NCBI GenBank assembly: GCA_963719325.1
Contig: CAVRBW010000002.1
Span: forward strand, 48,964 to 112,963
DNA: 64,000 nucleotides
Origin: DATBLE01 sp963719325
GTDB lineage: Bacteria; Actinomycetota; Thermoleophilia; Gaiellales; Gaiellaceae
Direction of reading: 5' to 3'
Shown: positions 26,652-34,951 of the stretch, piece after piece
How positions within the stretch are numbered: the first letter of the stretch is position 1
How the letters are laid out: the number at the start of each line of letters is the position of its first letter
The notes under the pieces: generated by a model
The model's database searches: none
The model's input: only the letters and a program-made list of their open reading frames with translations
What the model was told of the DNA's origin: nothing
Program-made: the position numbers and the translations under genes

Positions 26652-26733
26652 TTGTACGACTGTAGCTCCGAGCGGGAGCTCTCCGATCCCATCGGTTTGA
26701 CGTTCGCGTGGCCACGCGCGAGCGTTTGCACGG

Positions 26734-27201
26734 ATGCGATCGCTCGCGCTCACGCTGGTGGTGCTCGTCCTCTCAGGCTGCGGATCGGAGAGTCGCTCGC
26801 GAGCTTCCGAGGTCAAGAACGCGCGAGAATGGTCGACCGGAGCCTCGCTGCTACTGGACGGGGTGGACGAGGCCCTCACGAGGGTCGCTCACGCGGGCGT
26901 CGGGCGGCTCACGTTCGAGAACACCTCGGCGCTGTACGAGGCGCTGCTGGGCTACACGTTCCTGGGAGGCTGCGGTGAGGTGCTGGCGAACCTCGGCGAG
27001 CCCGCGCCGGAGCAGGTCGAGCTTCGCACTCGGCTCCGGAGCGCGTGCAACCGGCTCGAGCGAGCCTCGAAGCTGTTCACGCAGGCGGTCCAGGGCAACG
27101 ACGCGAGCCTGCTCGTCGCAGCCGCGCGTGAAGCGCTCGGCACCGCGACATCGCTCCGCCGGGCCCGTGCGCTGGTCCCGCGCGCGGGCCCGGCACCGTA
27201 G
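26734..27201 (+). CDS. Lipoprotein of unknown function
   Basis: 155 residues. LTLVVLVLSGCGSES is a clear lipobox with C16 as the lipid site. The mature part is helical (SLLLDGVDEALTRV, RLRSACNRLERASKLF) with two more cysteines. No family recognised. Divergent from the serine hydrolase gene. Confidence 0.7.
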   Translation: MRSLALTLVVLVLSGCGSESRSRASEVKNAREWSTGASLLLDGVDEALTRVAHAGVGRLTFENTSALYEALLGYTFLGGCGEVLANLGEPAPEQVELRTRLRSACNRLERASKLFTQAVQGNDASLLVAAAREALGTATSLRRARALVPRAGPAP

Positions 27202-27281
27202 CTCGGCTACGGCGTGAAGCTGTAGACGCTGCCGGAGGCGGAAGATTCGAGGGACCGGCGGGCGGAGTACGACAGCCCGTG

Positions 27282-27782
27282 TCAGCCGTCTGCGATCGGA
27301 CGGCCGACGACGAGCGCCTCGCGGAGCTCTGGTTCCAGGTCGCCGTAGCTCGCGTCCGGACGGACACCGAGCGCGTCCAGCGTCTTCGAGAAGAAGCAGC
27401 GGGCCGACGCGGCGAGGACGACGTCCATGATCTCCGTGTCCGAAAGCCCGAGGTCACGGAGCCGCTGCAAATCGGCCTCGCCGATCGAGGTGGCGTCGTC
27501 GACGACCCGCTCGGCGAGATCCATCACCGCGACATCGATCGCGTCCAGGCCGGCGGTGCGGTGGTCGAGAGCGATCTCGCGGACGCGCTCGCCAAAGCGC
27601 TCCGCCAGCACCGTTCCGTGAGCGAGGCAGCAGTAGCTCGACCGGAGACGTCGCGCGGCAGCGAGCGTCGCGAGCTCGTAGCGACGCAAGTCCATCCCCG
27701 CCTTGATTGCGCCGTTCAGCTTGGCCCAGGCCGCGTACACGTCCGGTCGCTCCTCGAAAGCACGCTCGTAGTTCGTCGTCAC
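27282..27782 (-). CDS. AhpD/carboxymuconolactone decarboxylase-like protein
   Basis: 166 residues from GTG 27782. The active-site stretch RLRSSYCCLAHGTVLAERFG has C and H in the AhpD register, but the first cysteine of CxxC is serine. This is common in peroxidase-related proteins of unclear activity. EADLQRLRDLGLSDTEI is the conserved helix pair. Confidence 0.82.
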   Translation of the reverse strand: MTTNYERAFEERPDVYAAWAKLNGAIKAGMDLRRYELATLAAARRLRSSYCCLAHGTVLAERFGERVREIALDHRTAGLDAIDVAVMDLAERVVDDATSIGEADLQRLRDLGLSDTEIMDVVLAASARCFFSKTLDALGVRPDASYGDLEPELREALVVGRPIADG

Positions 27783-27813
27783 GGCGCGATTCTGACGGCG
27801 GGTTGCGACCGTC

Positions 27814-28248
27814 TCAAGGCGCCGGCGTGACGAGTACACCGCCCCAAGATTCGGGGTGGACGTCGTCGAGCGTCTCGGAGAACGTCCACTGGTGGCCCGC
27901 GAGGTCTGCGGCTGCGTACTGCCGCTCGCCGTACTCGAAGTCGGTCGGCTCCATCACGATCTCGGCCCCGTGCGCCCTGGCACGCTCGCAATGGGCGTTC
28001 GCGTCCTCCACTCGCACCAGGACCGAGTGCGTCGCCTCGCCCGGTCGCGGCGGCTTGCGGTCGTGGCGCACGTCGCCGACGATGACCGCGCCGTCGCCGA
28101 CGCTCAGCTGCGAGCGGTGGTTCTCGCCGATCTGCAGCCGCTCGACGAATCCGAAGGCAGCGCCGAGCCAGGCGACGGCTTCTCGGACGTCCGGGTAGAT
28201 GAGGACTGGAACCACCGTCGCCGAGGGGATCGAGCGGTTTCGCCTCAC
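27814..28248 (-). CDS. VOC-family protein
   Basis: 144 residues (GTG 28248; a later start is possible). VVPVLIYPDVREAVAWLGAA and AAADLAGHQWTFSETL define the VOC fold. Upstream is the divergent methyltransferase gene. Function unknown. Confidence 0.8.
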   Translation of the reverse strand: MRRNRSIPSATVVPVLIYPDVREAVAWLGAAFGFVERLQIGENHRSQLSVGDGAVIVGDVRHDRKPPRPGEATHSVLVRVEDANAHCERARAHGAEIVMEPTDFEYGERQYAAADLAGHQWTFSETLDDVHPESWGGVLVTPAP

Positions 28249-28294
28249 TAGGCCGCCAATGCTAGAGGCTCATGGCCTTTGGCAGACTGCACCT

Positions 28295-29041
28295 GTGCCC
28301 GAAGACCACTTCGGCGAGCGTGTCGCGGAGCGGTACGACGAGTCGTCCACGGAGATGTTCGACCCGGCGGCCGTCGATCCCGTCGTCGACTTCCTCGAGG
28401 AGCTGGCGGGCGGCGGCGCCGCGCTCGAGCTCGGAATCGGGACCGGCCGGATCGCGCTGCCACTGGCGCGGCGCGGCGTCCGCGTGCATGGGATCGACCT
28501 CTCGACGGCGATGGTCGAGAGACTCCGGGCGAAACCGGGCGCCGAGAACATCGACGTCACGATCGGCGATTTCGCCACGACCACGGTCGAGGGCACCTTC
28601 TCGGTCGCCTACCTCGTCTTCAACACGATCATGAACCTGACGACACAGGACGAGCAGGTCGCGTGCTTCCAGAACGTCGCCAGGCACCTCGGGCCGGGCG
28701 GATGCTTCGTGATCGAGGTGGGCGTCCCGGATCTCCAGCGGCTCCCACGCGGCGAGGCCTTCCGTCCGTTCAAGGTGACTCCCGCGAGGCTCGGCTTCGA
28801 CGAGTACGACGTCGTAACGCAAGGCCTGATCTCACACCATTACTCGGTCGCCGACGGGAAGCTCGAGGTCTTTTCGCCGCCGTTTCGCTACGTCTGGCCG
28901 TCGGAGCTCGACCTGATGGCGCGGCTCGCCGGGATGACCCTCCGCGAGCGCTGGAGCGGCTGGAAGCGCGAGCCGTTCACGAGCGACAGCACCAAGCACG
29001 TCTCCGTCTGGGAGAAGCAGGCCTCGCCTTCTCGCGGGTAG
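28295..29041 (+). CDS. Class I SAM-dependent methyltransferase
   Basis: 248 residues from GTG 28295 (ATG 28259 is an alternative). LELGIGTGRIALPLARRG is motif I, VHGIDLS motif II, and ARHLGPGGCFVIEVG motif IV/V. It resembles small-molecule methyltransferases; substrate unknown. It is the last ordinary gene before the cassette-like array. Confidence 0.85.
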   Translation: MPEDHFGERVAERYDESSTEMFDPAAVDPVVDFLEELAGGGAALELGIGTGRIALPLARRGVRVHGIDLSTAMVERLRAKPGAENIDVTIGDFATTTVEGTFSVAYLVFNTIMNLTTQDEQVACFQNVARHLGPGGCFVIEVGVPDLQRLPRGEAFRPFKVTPARLGFDEYDVVTQGLISHHYSVADGKLEVFSPPFRYVWPSELDLMARLAGMTLRERWSGWKREPFTSDSTKHVSVWEKQASPSRG

Positions 29042-29052
29042 ACGTCGGCGGG

Positions 29053-29076
29053 TCAAGCGAGAGCACGCTGGGACAG
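29053..29076 (+). repeat. Short variant of the array repeat
   Basis: Core AAGCGAGAGCACGCTGGGAC. It matches the element at 39939 in all but three of 24 positions and resembles the array repeat with an internal gap (TCARGYGA...ACGCTSGGACA). It lies 12 bases after the methyltransferase stop, at the left edge of the array. Confidence 0.4.
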
Positions 29077-29117
29077 GCCAGCTTGGCGTCACCATGCGGT
29101 CGCGTTAGCCTTTTGTC

Positions 29118-29526
29118 GTGTGCTGGCGGGGGTTGGTCGCGCTAGCTCTGGCGCTCGTCGCGTGTACAGCGACGGCGGCAGCTTTCGCCAGCCCTCTGAC
29201 CGTCGATGCTTGCTTGGAACTCGCCCTCTAACCATTCGAATCGTCTCCGGCTTATCGCCGTCCGCCCGATTTCCGGACTGTCGCTGCTGCCTGGCAAGGC
29301 CTTCACCATGACGTGGAAGCGCGGATCTGCGCCGAAGCGGACGGCTTCAGAGGCATGTCTCTTGACCGTGGCGAAGCCGGGAGAGATCCAGGTCGTAACC
29401 GGACGCTGGCGTGCCGGGCATGTCAGCCGCTGGTCGTTCGGCCATCCGATTCCGACGACCAAGCCGTTCTTCGCGAACGTCAGGCTGCTCTCGGACGGCC
29501 GCGTCACGAAGATCTACCGCAACTGA
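29118..29526 (+). CDS. Hypothetical exported protein, possibly frameshifted
   Basis: A GTG at 29118 opens a lipoprotein-like signal (LALALVACTATAAAFA) that stops at 29231. A second frame from 29206 continues to 29526 (GKAFTMTWKRGSAPKR, PTTKPFFANVRLLSDGRV) with a beta-rich profile. A one-base shift in the overlap would join them into a single exported protein of about 135 residues. If so, the gene is broken here. First cassette of the array, ending ten bases before a repeat. Confidence 0.45.
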
Positions 29527-29535
29527 CCCCCGAGC

Positions 29536-29566
29536 CTTCGAGGGACATTCCTGAACACTGGCGCAG
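29536..29566 (+). repeat. Array repeat 1
   Basis: Core GACATTCCTGAACACTGGCG, close to consensus. Follows the 29118-29526 gene. Confidence 0.85.
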
Positions 29567-29734
29567 ATAAGCGCCGTTCTCCCCGACCGCTCGAACTGGG
29601 CGCAGTGGGTTGCCGCTCAGATGTGGAGGGTGGGCTCGAGACGTTTAGAGACATCGGCGCGCGGAAGTCTTCGGCAGTGCTCTGTGTATGCGTGTCTTCC
29701 GGATTGCGCGATCGCGTGAAGCGAGGGTTCTGGA

Positions 29735-30163
29735 ATGCTGTCGCTCTTTCGGGTTGACGTCCGGCGGCTTGCGGCCGTCGACATGCACGGGGCTCGAGGA
29801 ACGCGGATCCGTCGCGTGGCGATCCTGATCGAGTTCGTGCTCGGGGCTCTTGGGGGGACGGCGCTCGGAGCGCTCGTGGCCGCGGAAGCGTCCGCACTGG
29901 GCTGGAGGCTGTTCGGCATCTGGCTCGCCGCGGCATGCCTGAATTACGTGCCTCTCGCACTTACCGCGCTGTCGCTCTCCTGGGATGGACGGCTCGAGGC
30001 CGAACTGGCGGGGGTGGACGTCCGGCGCGAATTGCGCCGCTACACGCTGCTCCAGTTCTGGATCGCGGTACCACTGCTGTTCGCCGTTTTGGCCGTGGCC
30101 CAGCGACCCATGGCCCAGGGACGGGGTCGGTCGACCGCTCCAGAAACCCGCACGTTCCGCTGA
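29735..30163 (+). CDS. Small integral membrane protein
   Basis: 142 residues with about four hydrophobic segments (VAILIEFVLGALGGTALGAL, LFGIWLAAACLNYVPLALTA, FWIAVPLLFAVLAVA). Charged loops carry a conserved-looking DVRRELRRYTLLQ. I do not recognise the family. It is the only gene between repeats 1 and 2, on the plus strand. Confidence 0.6.
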   Translation: MLSLFRVDVRRLAAVDMHGARGTRIRRVAILIEFVLGALGGTALGALVAAEASALGWRLFGIWLAAACLNYVPLALTALSLSWDGRLEAELAGVDVRRELRRYTLLQFWIAVPLLFAVLAVAQRPMAQGRGRSTAPETRTFR

Positions 30164-30216
30164 ACGCGCGCGCCGACATCTGTGCGGAACTCGTCGATCG
30201 TTCCCGAGCGTTTGAT

Positions 30217-30247
30217 TCTCGGGCGTCATTCGTGAACGCTCGCCCAG
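30217..30247 (+). repeat. Array repeat 2
   Basis: Core GTCATTCGTGAACGCTCGCC. Left boundary of the duplicated two-gene block: from the CAG at 30245 the DNA matches 41381 onward. Confidence 0.85.
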
Positions 30248-30285
30248 GCGAGACAGCCGTCGCTTGGACTGCGAGAATCTGCTGC

Positions 30286-30831
30286 GTGAACGAAGCGAGG
30301 CTTGAGGACGCCGGCTCCGGGCTTGCCCCCGTCATGGAGGGTTGGTTTGTCGTCAACGTGCGCGATGCCGAGTGGTTCTCGTCGCAGACGAGGGGCGCGG
30401 CGTGTTGGTTCGCCAACGAGTACGGCGAGTCTCCGATCGAGTTCGCGCAACTCGGGATCAATGTGACCGTCCTCGAGCCCGGCCAGAGCAGCGTTTACCA
30501 CGCCGAGGCGAATCAGGAGGCGTTCCTCGTTCTGGTCGGTGAGTGCAGGCTGCTCGTCGAGGGCGAGGAGCGACTTCTCCGAGCCTGGGACTTCTTCCAT
30601 TCACCTCCCTGGACGGAGCATGCCTTCGTGGGAGCTGGCGACGCGCCGTGTGTGGTCCTGATGGTTGGCGCGCACGTAAGCCCGGAAGTGCGGTATCCCG
30701 TGTCGGACCTCGCAGCGCGCTACGGCGCGAGTGTGGAGAAAGAGACATCCGATCCGGAGCAGGTATATGCGACGGCCGAGCGTTTCCGGCGAGGGCGGCC
30801 GTCGTACTGGTCACGGCTGCCCTGGGGCTAG
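30286..30831 (+). CDS. Cupin-family protein, paralogue A
   Basis: 181 residues from GTG 30286. N-terminus GSGLAPVMEGWFVVNVRDAEW, a cupin barrel with YHAEANQEAFLVLVGECRLL (H and E ligands) and FHSPPWTEHAFVGAG (H), and a tail ending SRLPWG. The family resembles RmlC-like cupins of unknown role. It is almost identical to 41422-41967 and close to 55103-55648; more distant relatives lie at 47444 and 53383. Single gene between repeats 2 and 3. Confidence 0.85.
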   Translation: MNEARLEDAGSGLAPVMEGWFVVNVRDAEWFSSQTRGAACWFANEYGESPIEFAQLGINVTVLEPGQSSVYHAEANQEAFLVLVGECRLLVEGEERLLRAWDFFHSPPWTEHAFVGAGDAPCVVLMVGAHVSPEVRYPVSDLAARYGASVEKETSDPEQVYATAERFRRGRPSYWSRLPWG

Positions 30832-30847
30832 AGCCGTTCGCGGTAGC

Positions 30848-30877
30848 CGTCAGGCGTCATTCCCGAACACTCGCACA
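30848..30877 (+). repeat. Array repeat 3
   Basis: Core GTCATTCCCGAACACTCGCA. Differs by one base from repeat 14, its counterpart in the duplicated block. Confidence 0.85.
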
Positions 30878-30915
30878 TAGATGCCTCCTGTTTCCCGACG
30901 GGTAGGGTGACCGTC

Positions 30916-31200
30916 ATGAGCCAGCTCGGTCACACGAGCAACCAGCGTGTGCCCGGCGGCGTAGTGCACAAGCTGCCCACAGACCTGCGCAGGGCGCTGA
31001 TCGCCAACCCCGTGGCGCTCGAAGCCTGGAAGGACATCACGCCTTTGGCTCGCAACGAGTTCATCTGCTGGGTCATGGACGCCAAGCAGGAGACAACCCG
31101 AGACCGCCGCATCCGTCGGACACAGGAGGAGCTAGAGGAAGGCCGGCGTCGGCCTTGCTGCTGGCCGGGGTGCAGGCACCGCGAACGCGCTGGCAGATAG
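30916..31200 (+). CDS. YdeI/OmpD-associated family protein, copy A
   Basis: 94 residues (ATG 30916; GTG 30907 possible). HKLPTDLRRALIANPVALEA, TPLARNEFICWV and EEGRRRPCCWPGCRHR are the hallmark of the OmdA/YdeI-associated family, small proteins of unknown biochemical role. Identical in layout to the copy at 42052. Single gene between repeats 3 and 4. Confidence 0.85.
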   Translation: MSQLGHTSNQRVPGGVVHKLPTDLRRALIANPVALEAWKDITPLARNEFICWVMDAKQETTRDRRIRRTQEELEEGRRRPCCWPGCRHRERAGR

Positions 31201-31231
31201 CGGCCGGCTCCATTCAGCGACCGCGTCCCAT

Positions 31232-31262
31232 CGTCGAGGGACATTCGCGGACGCTCGCGCAC
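31232..31262 (+). repeat. Array repeat 4
   Basis: Core GACATTCGCGGACGCTCGCG. Identity with the second copy of the two-gene block ends inside this repeat, after ATTCGCG at 31249. Confidence 0.85.
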
Positions 31263-31350
31263 GCCGGTGTCATACCGCTGGACGACCGGGTTTCCGCGGG
31301 AGAGGCCCTGCGTTGGCAGGCGGAGCGCCAGCGCAGGGCTCACGTCGCTT

Positions 31351-31644
31351 TCAGCTCAGAGGATGCTCAGCGAAGAATTTTCCGAGTGTCTCGAAGGAGA
31401 CGAGTGGGTGGGTCTCGATGACCGCAAAGTCGGCGATGTCGCCGAGCAGTTCGAAGGCTTCGTCTTCAGAAACGACGTTGAGCACGGCAAAGCCCTTGCG
31501 GTTGCCGGCGAAGACCCCGCCGGTCTCGAGCTTCCCCGCTTGCTGCCACGCCTGCACCTTCTCGCCGACTTTGGACCGAAGGCGGCTGATGTCCGTCGGA
31601 TCGATGTACGTCTGGAACGCGGTGAAGCCCACGTAGAGTCTCAT
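31351..31644 (-). CDS. Small ABM/DUF3303-like protein, reverse-oriented cassette
   Basis: 97 residues from ATG 31644, preceded by GAGGAGG. MRLYVGFTAFQTYIDPTDIS, GNRKGFAVLNVVSEDEAFEL and VIETHPLVSFETL suggest a dimeric alpha-beta barrel (ferredoxin-like) protein; I cannot name the family with confidence. It lies on the minus strand between repeats 4 and 5, one of the few reversed genes in the array. Confidence 0.65.
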   Translation of the reverse strand: MRLYVGFTAFQTYIDPTDISRLRSKVGEKVQAWQQAGKLETGGVFAGNRKGFAVLNVVSEDEAFELLGDIADFAVIETHPLVSFETLGKFFAEHPLS

Positions 31645-31737
31645 TACATCCTCCTCGTACGCCACAAAGGCGATTGGTAACCGCCAAGTCGGATCGGATC
31701 CTCGCACACGCGCAAGTGCGTTGCCCCCGCCTCAAGC

Positions 31738-31767
31738 ATCCAGGGGACATTTCTGAACACTTGCCCA
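31738..31767 (+). repeat. Array repeat 5
   Basis: Core GACATTTCTGAACACTTGCC. Lies 94 bases upstream of the start of the reversed ABM-like gene. Confidence 0.82.
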
Positions 31768-31958
31768 CCGCAACGCACACTCCCCGGGCGAACCTAGTGC
31801 GACGGAGGTTCGATTTCGTTGCCCGTCCGCTCTGCCGGCGATCCGCCGTCCCGATCGTTGTGTTCGAGAGGACGACCCACTTGCGCCGGTGGCGCTCCGA
31901 GCGACGGGAACGACGCTGACGGAACCTAACGCACCATCCGGCCTACTCACAGCCTCGC
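31768..31958. other. Gene-poor interval between repeats 5 and 6
   Basis: About 190 bases with no convincing coding frame on either strand. It may be a truncated or non-coding cassette. Confidence 0.5.
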
Positions 31959-31987
31959 CGTCGGGGGACACTCCCGCATTGGCACAG
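31959..31987 (+). repeat. Array repeat 6
   Basis: Core GACACTCCCGCATTGGCACA, degenerate in its right half and one to two bases short. Confidence 0.7.
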
Positions 31988-32040
31988 GTGACGATCGGCT
32001 CGCCCGGCTTCACGTGAGCCATCGTTCTACGATCGGTCGC

Positions 32041-32490
32041 GTGGATGAGTTCGTGCCGCGCGACTTCGACGTCCCTCGGCGGCTCGAGACGCCGCAGTTC
32101 GTGCTCGAGCCGCTCGGCCCCGAGCACAACGACCGGGACTACGACGCGTGGACCTCGTCGGTGGATCACATCCACGCGACACCCGGTTGGGAGGACAGCA
32201 AGTGGCCGCGAGAGATGACGCCGGACGAGAACCGGGCAGACCTGCAGCGCCATGCCGACGACTTCCGCAACCGCACGGGGTTCACCTACACGGTGCTCGA
32301 TCCCGCGAGCCGCGACGTGATCGGGTGCGTCTACATCTACCCGCTGCCTGACAGCGACTACGACGCCCGTGCGCGCTCCTGGGTACGGGCGAGCCACGCG
32401 CAGCTCGACACCCCGCTCTGGCGTGCCGCGAGTGAGTGGCTCGCGTCCGACTGGCCGTTCGGCAGCGTCGAGTACGCGCCGCGCGCCTAG
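32041..32490 (+). CDS. GNAT-like N-acetyltransferase
   Basis: 149 residues from GTG 32041 (GTG 32014 possible). RRLETPQFVLEPLGPEHNDR, FTYTVLDPASRDVIGCVYIY and SHAQLDTPLWRAASEWLASD resemble a compact GNAT. The C-terminal end lacks the last strand-helix of longer members, so it may be a shortened protein. Between repeats 6 and 7. Confidence 0.65.
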   Translation: MDEFVPRDFDVPRRLETPQFVLEPLGPEHNDRDYDAWTSSVDHIHATPGWEDSKWPREMTPDENRADLQRHADDFRNRTGFTYTVLDPASRDVIGCVYIYPLPDSDYDARARSWVRASHAQLDTPLWRAASEWLASDWPFGSVEYAPRA

Positions 32491-32521
32491 GCGCCCCCGA
32501 GCAGCCGCGCGGCTCGATTCG

Positions 32522-32552
32522 GGTCGGGCGACATTCACGAACGCTCGCCCAC
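32522..32552 (+). repeat. Array repeat 7
   Basis: Core GACATTCACGAACGCTCGCC. A hairpin (AGCCGC/GCGGCT region, 32502-32513) lies just upstream. Confidence 0.85.
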
Positions 32553-32650
32553 ACTGCCGTCGTCCCGCCGCGATCGTCGAGCGCTAGTCGCTCGCGCCGC
32601 TTTGCGTTAGGGTCGGTTGCGGAGCGCCCCGCCCGCGACACCCGCCGACA

Positions 32651-32682
32651 CGTCCTCCGGGTCATTCCCGAACAGTCGTCCA
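32651..32682 (+). repeat. Array repeat 8
   Basis: Core GTCATTCCCGAACAGTCGTC. Only about 100 gene-free bases separate it from repeat 7. Confidence 0.75.
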
Positions 32683-32705
32683 ACGCCTCAGGAAAGGATG
32701 CCCCG

Positions 32706-33002
32706 ATGCTCTTTCACGTCACCTGGGAATTCATCGACACGAGCGAGGACGGAATTCGCCGGTCGCTCGCAGTCTTCTCGAAATGGCAGCCGCCGGCCGG
32801 AGCGGAGTTCAAGGGCTTCTATGGCTTTGCGGACGGCCGCGGGGGTGTCGCCCTGATCGAGGCCGATAGCGCCGCGACGATCTCCCGCACCACGGCACCC
32901 TGGGCGCCGTGGCTGCGCTTTGCGGTGACCCCGATCGTGCCGATCGAGGAGTCGTCCGCGATCGCCGGAGAGGCAGTCACCTACCGCGACTCGGTCGCCT
33001 AG
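32706..33002 (+). CDS. DUF3303-like small protein
   Basis: 98 residues. MLFHVTWEFIDTSEDGIRRS, AEFKGFYGFADGRGGVALIE and RFAVTPIVPIEESS fit the DUF3303 family. AGGAAAGGATG precedes ATG 32706. Function unknown. Single gene between repeats 8 and 9. Confidence 0.75.
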   Translation: MLFHVTWEFIDTSEDGIRRSLAVFSKWQPPAGAEFKGFYGFADGRGGVALIEADSAATISRTTAPWAPWLRFAVTPIVPIEESSAIAGEAVTYRDSVA

Positions 33003-33016
33003 GCACAAGACGCGCG

Positions 33017-33040
33017 GGTGGAGGACGTCCCTCCTCCACC
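33017..33040 (+). terminator. Hairpin after the DUF3303-like gene
   Basis: Nine-base-pair stem GGTGGAGGA / TCCTCCACC with a six-base loop, 15 bases after the stop. No T-run. It shows that a cassette can carry its own terminator-like structure. Confidence 0.55.
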
Positions 33041-33059
33041 CACCCGCAAGGCTCTAACT

Positions 33060-33090
33060 CCTCGGGGAACATTCCTGAACACTGGCGCGA
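33060..33090 (+). repeat. Array repeat 9
   Basis: Core AACATTCCTGAACACTGGCG, one change from the consensus core. Confidence 0.85.
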
Positions 33091-33130
33091 GCGGTGCTCC
33101 TCTCCTTCGATGCGAGGAGAGCGAACTACA

Positions 33131-33547
33131 ATGGTGGCGACCAGTCGAGGCGAGATCCAGGAGGCGGGGACGGTGACCGAGCACCAGGAGAACGCGCAGT
33201 GGAACGCCGCGGAATGGCACGGCAAGATGCTGGTCGATCGCGACGGCGAGAGGATCGGCAAGCTGCAGGACGTCTACGTCGATGTGGAGAACGACGAGCC
33301 GCAGTTCGCCACCGTCAAGGAGGGCTTCATCGGCCGTCACCTGACCTTCGTGCCGCTCGGCGGCATCAAGGTCGGCCCCGACGAACTTCAAGTGACCGTG
33401 ACCAAAGAGCAGATCAAGGCCGCGCCGAACATCGAACAACACGGCGAGGAACTGTCCCAGTCAGACGAGTCTGCCCTCTACCACCACTACGAACTCAACT
33501 ACACGCCGCCAGATACCGAGAGCGGTCGCCGCCTCGCCCGCCGTTGA
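33131..33547 (+). CDS. PRC-barrel domain protein
   Basis: 138 residues. WHGKMLVDRDGERIGKLQDV, EPQFATVKEGFIGRHLTFVP and VTKEQIKAAPNI form a PRC-barrel, with a charged C-terminal tail ending SGRRLARR. Such proteins bind RNA or envelope partners. Role here unknown. Single gene between repeats 9 and 10. Confidence 0.85.
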   Translation: MVATSRGEIQEAGTVTEHQENAQWNAAEWHGKMLVDRDGERIGKLQDVYVDVENDEPQFATVKEGFIGRHLTFVPLGGIKVGPDELQVTVTKEQIKAAPNIEQHGEELSQSDESALYHHYELNYTPPDTESGRRLARR

Positions 33548-33636
33548 TTGCGCGAGGAATCCGTTGACACCGAAGTTTGCACCTTTCCGTCGCCTGTTCC
33601 TGTGACGCAGTAAGGGCGACGGACAATTCCCTGCGC

Positions 33637-33667
33637 GTTCGGGGGACACTCGCCAACGCTGGCCCAG
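33637..33667 (+). repeat. Array repeat 10
   Basis: Core GACACTCGCCAACGCTGGCC. It lies right after the 3' end of the PRC-barrel cassette and two bases before the stop of the reversed GNAT gene. Confidence 0.8.
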
Positions 33668-33668
33668 G

Positions 33669-34487
33669 CTAACGGTCTGCTGCCGGAACCCTCGGTGGAG
33701 ACCAGACGTATGGCGTGGTCGACGTCACTGCGGTGAAGCCGAGACGCTCGAGGATCGGGCGGCTGTCGTCCGAGGCGTCCGTCTCGAGGTAGCTGAAGCC
33801 GCAGCCGGCGGCGAGGTTCGCCCGGTAGGCCACGGTAGCTCGGTAGATCCCGCGTCGGCGCCAATCCGGCAGGGTCGCGCCACCCCAGAGGGTCGCGAAC
33901 TCGGTGCCGCGCTCGAACCGGATCCACGCGGCGCAGACGACCGTCGCGGCGGCCTCTGCCACGACGATCGTGAGCGCGTCCGGATCGACCGCACGTTCCG
34001 ACTCGAGCGTGTCGACGAGCCAGTTCTGCTGATCCTCTTCCCCCCACACCGCCTGCTCGAGCGCCGCGATCCGTTCGAAGTCGGTACGGCTCGTCACCTC
34101 TCGTAGACGCACACCCTCGGGCAGTCGCGGCTCCCGGGCGATATCGGCGACATGCGCGATCACGATCGTCTCCGTGTCCTCGGGCACGAATCCCGCCGTG
34201 CGCAGCCGCTGCGGTAGATCCCTAGGCCGGTCGTGTCCGTGCAACTTCCACTCGAAGCGCTCGCCGCGCTCGGCGAACACGTGCACCTGGCGCGCTATCA
34301 GCTCGTCGAGATCCCCGCCCTCGAGCCCGCCCAGGTCCCGATACACGACGAAGCCACGCCCTGCCAGACCGAGGAAGCGCACGAGCGGCCCGTCCCGCTC
34401 GACCCTGACGCCTCTCGGCAAGGGGTCGGGAATACGGTCGCGAACCTGCGCGTCATAAGCGGCCAGCAGCTCCGCCACGTCGGGCAC
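33669..34487 (-). CDS. GNAT-family protein, reverse-oriented cassette
   Basis: 272 residues. The second half is a GNAT domain (LTIVVAEAAATVVCAAWIRF, WRRRGIYRATVAYRANLAAG with the acetyl-CoA loop, then LERLGF). The first half is a related but degenerate domain. The minus-strand gene fills the interval between repeats 10 and 11. Substrate unknown. Confidence 0.8.
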   Translation of the reverse strand: MPDVAELLAAYDAQVRDRIPDPLPRGVRVERDGPLVRFLGLAGRGFVVYRDLGGLEGGDLDELIARQVHVFAERGERFEWKLHGHDRPRDLPQRLRTAGFVPEDTETIVIAHVADIAREPRLPEGVRLREVTSRTDFERIAALEQAVWGEEDQQNWLVDTLESERAVDPDALTIVVAEAAATVVCAAWIRFERGTEFATLWGGATLPDWRRRGIYRATVAYRANLAAGCGFSYLETDASDDSRPILERLGFTAVTSTTPYVWSPPRVPAADR

Positions 34488-34531
34488 GAGCGGACCCTAA
34501 CCCTCGGCCGCTCGCCAACCCGGTCTGCTGC

Positions 34532-34562
34532 CGCCGAGCGACATTCCCGCACACTGACCCGG
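34532..34562 (+). repeat. Array repeat 11
   Basis: Core GACATTCCCGCACACTGACC; GAAC is GCAC here. It lies upstream of the start of the reversed GNAT gene. Confidence 0.8.
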
Positions 34563-34609
34563 CCGGCGATGCGTTCGTCTGAGGGTGCCTGAAGCTCTCC
34601 TAACGCGCT

Positions 34610-34843
34610 GTTCGCCCTCGCGCGTGCGGAGCGTCGGCTCGCCGGCCAGCACGATCACCCACTCCTCGTTCGCGTAGTGCGTGTGATACGGCCAGAGCTT
34701 GTTGCCTGGCTCGACCTCGGACATGCTCGCGCCGATCAGTTCGCCGCCGATGTGGTGGCCGACAAATGCCTCCTTGATCCGCCACACCCCTCGCGCTCCC
34801 TCGGCTCATCCCACTGATCGCCGTGGAGGTTGAAGACCTTCAT
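34610..34843 (-). pseudogene. Truncated, frameshifted cupin
   Basis: From ATG 34843 the frame reads MKVFNLHGDQWDEPREREG, then must shift near 34785 to continue WRIKEAFVGHHIGGELIGAS and KLWPYHTHYANEEWVIVL. The protein is lost after the first cupin motif (TREGEQ), about 50 bases from repeat 11. It looks like a cassette gene whose 3' end was removed. Confidence 0.65.
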
Positions 34844-34951
34844 CAATCGTTCCCCCTCGGATGGATGCCAGCTGCGGGCGTGCTGTCACGCGCCCGTCTA
34901 CCTCTGCCAAATCGGCCGGTTCATCTGACTCTTCCTCGATAGCCTCCGGGC

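Noticed and set aside
31732..32538. Minus-strand frame of about 268 codons across array repeats
   Set aside because: Crosses two repeats and is antisense to the GNAT-like gene; no domain.
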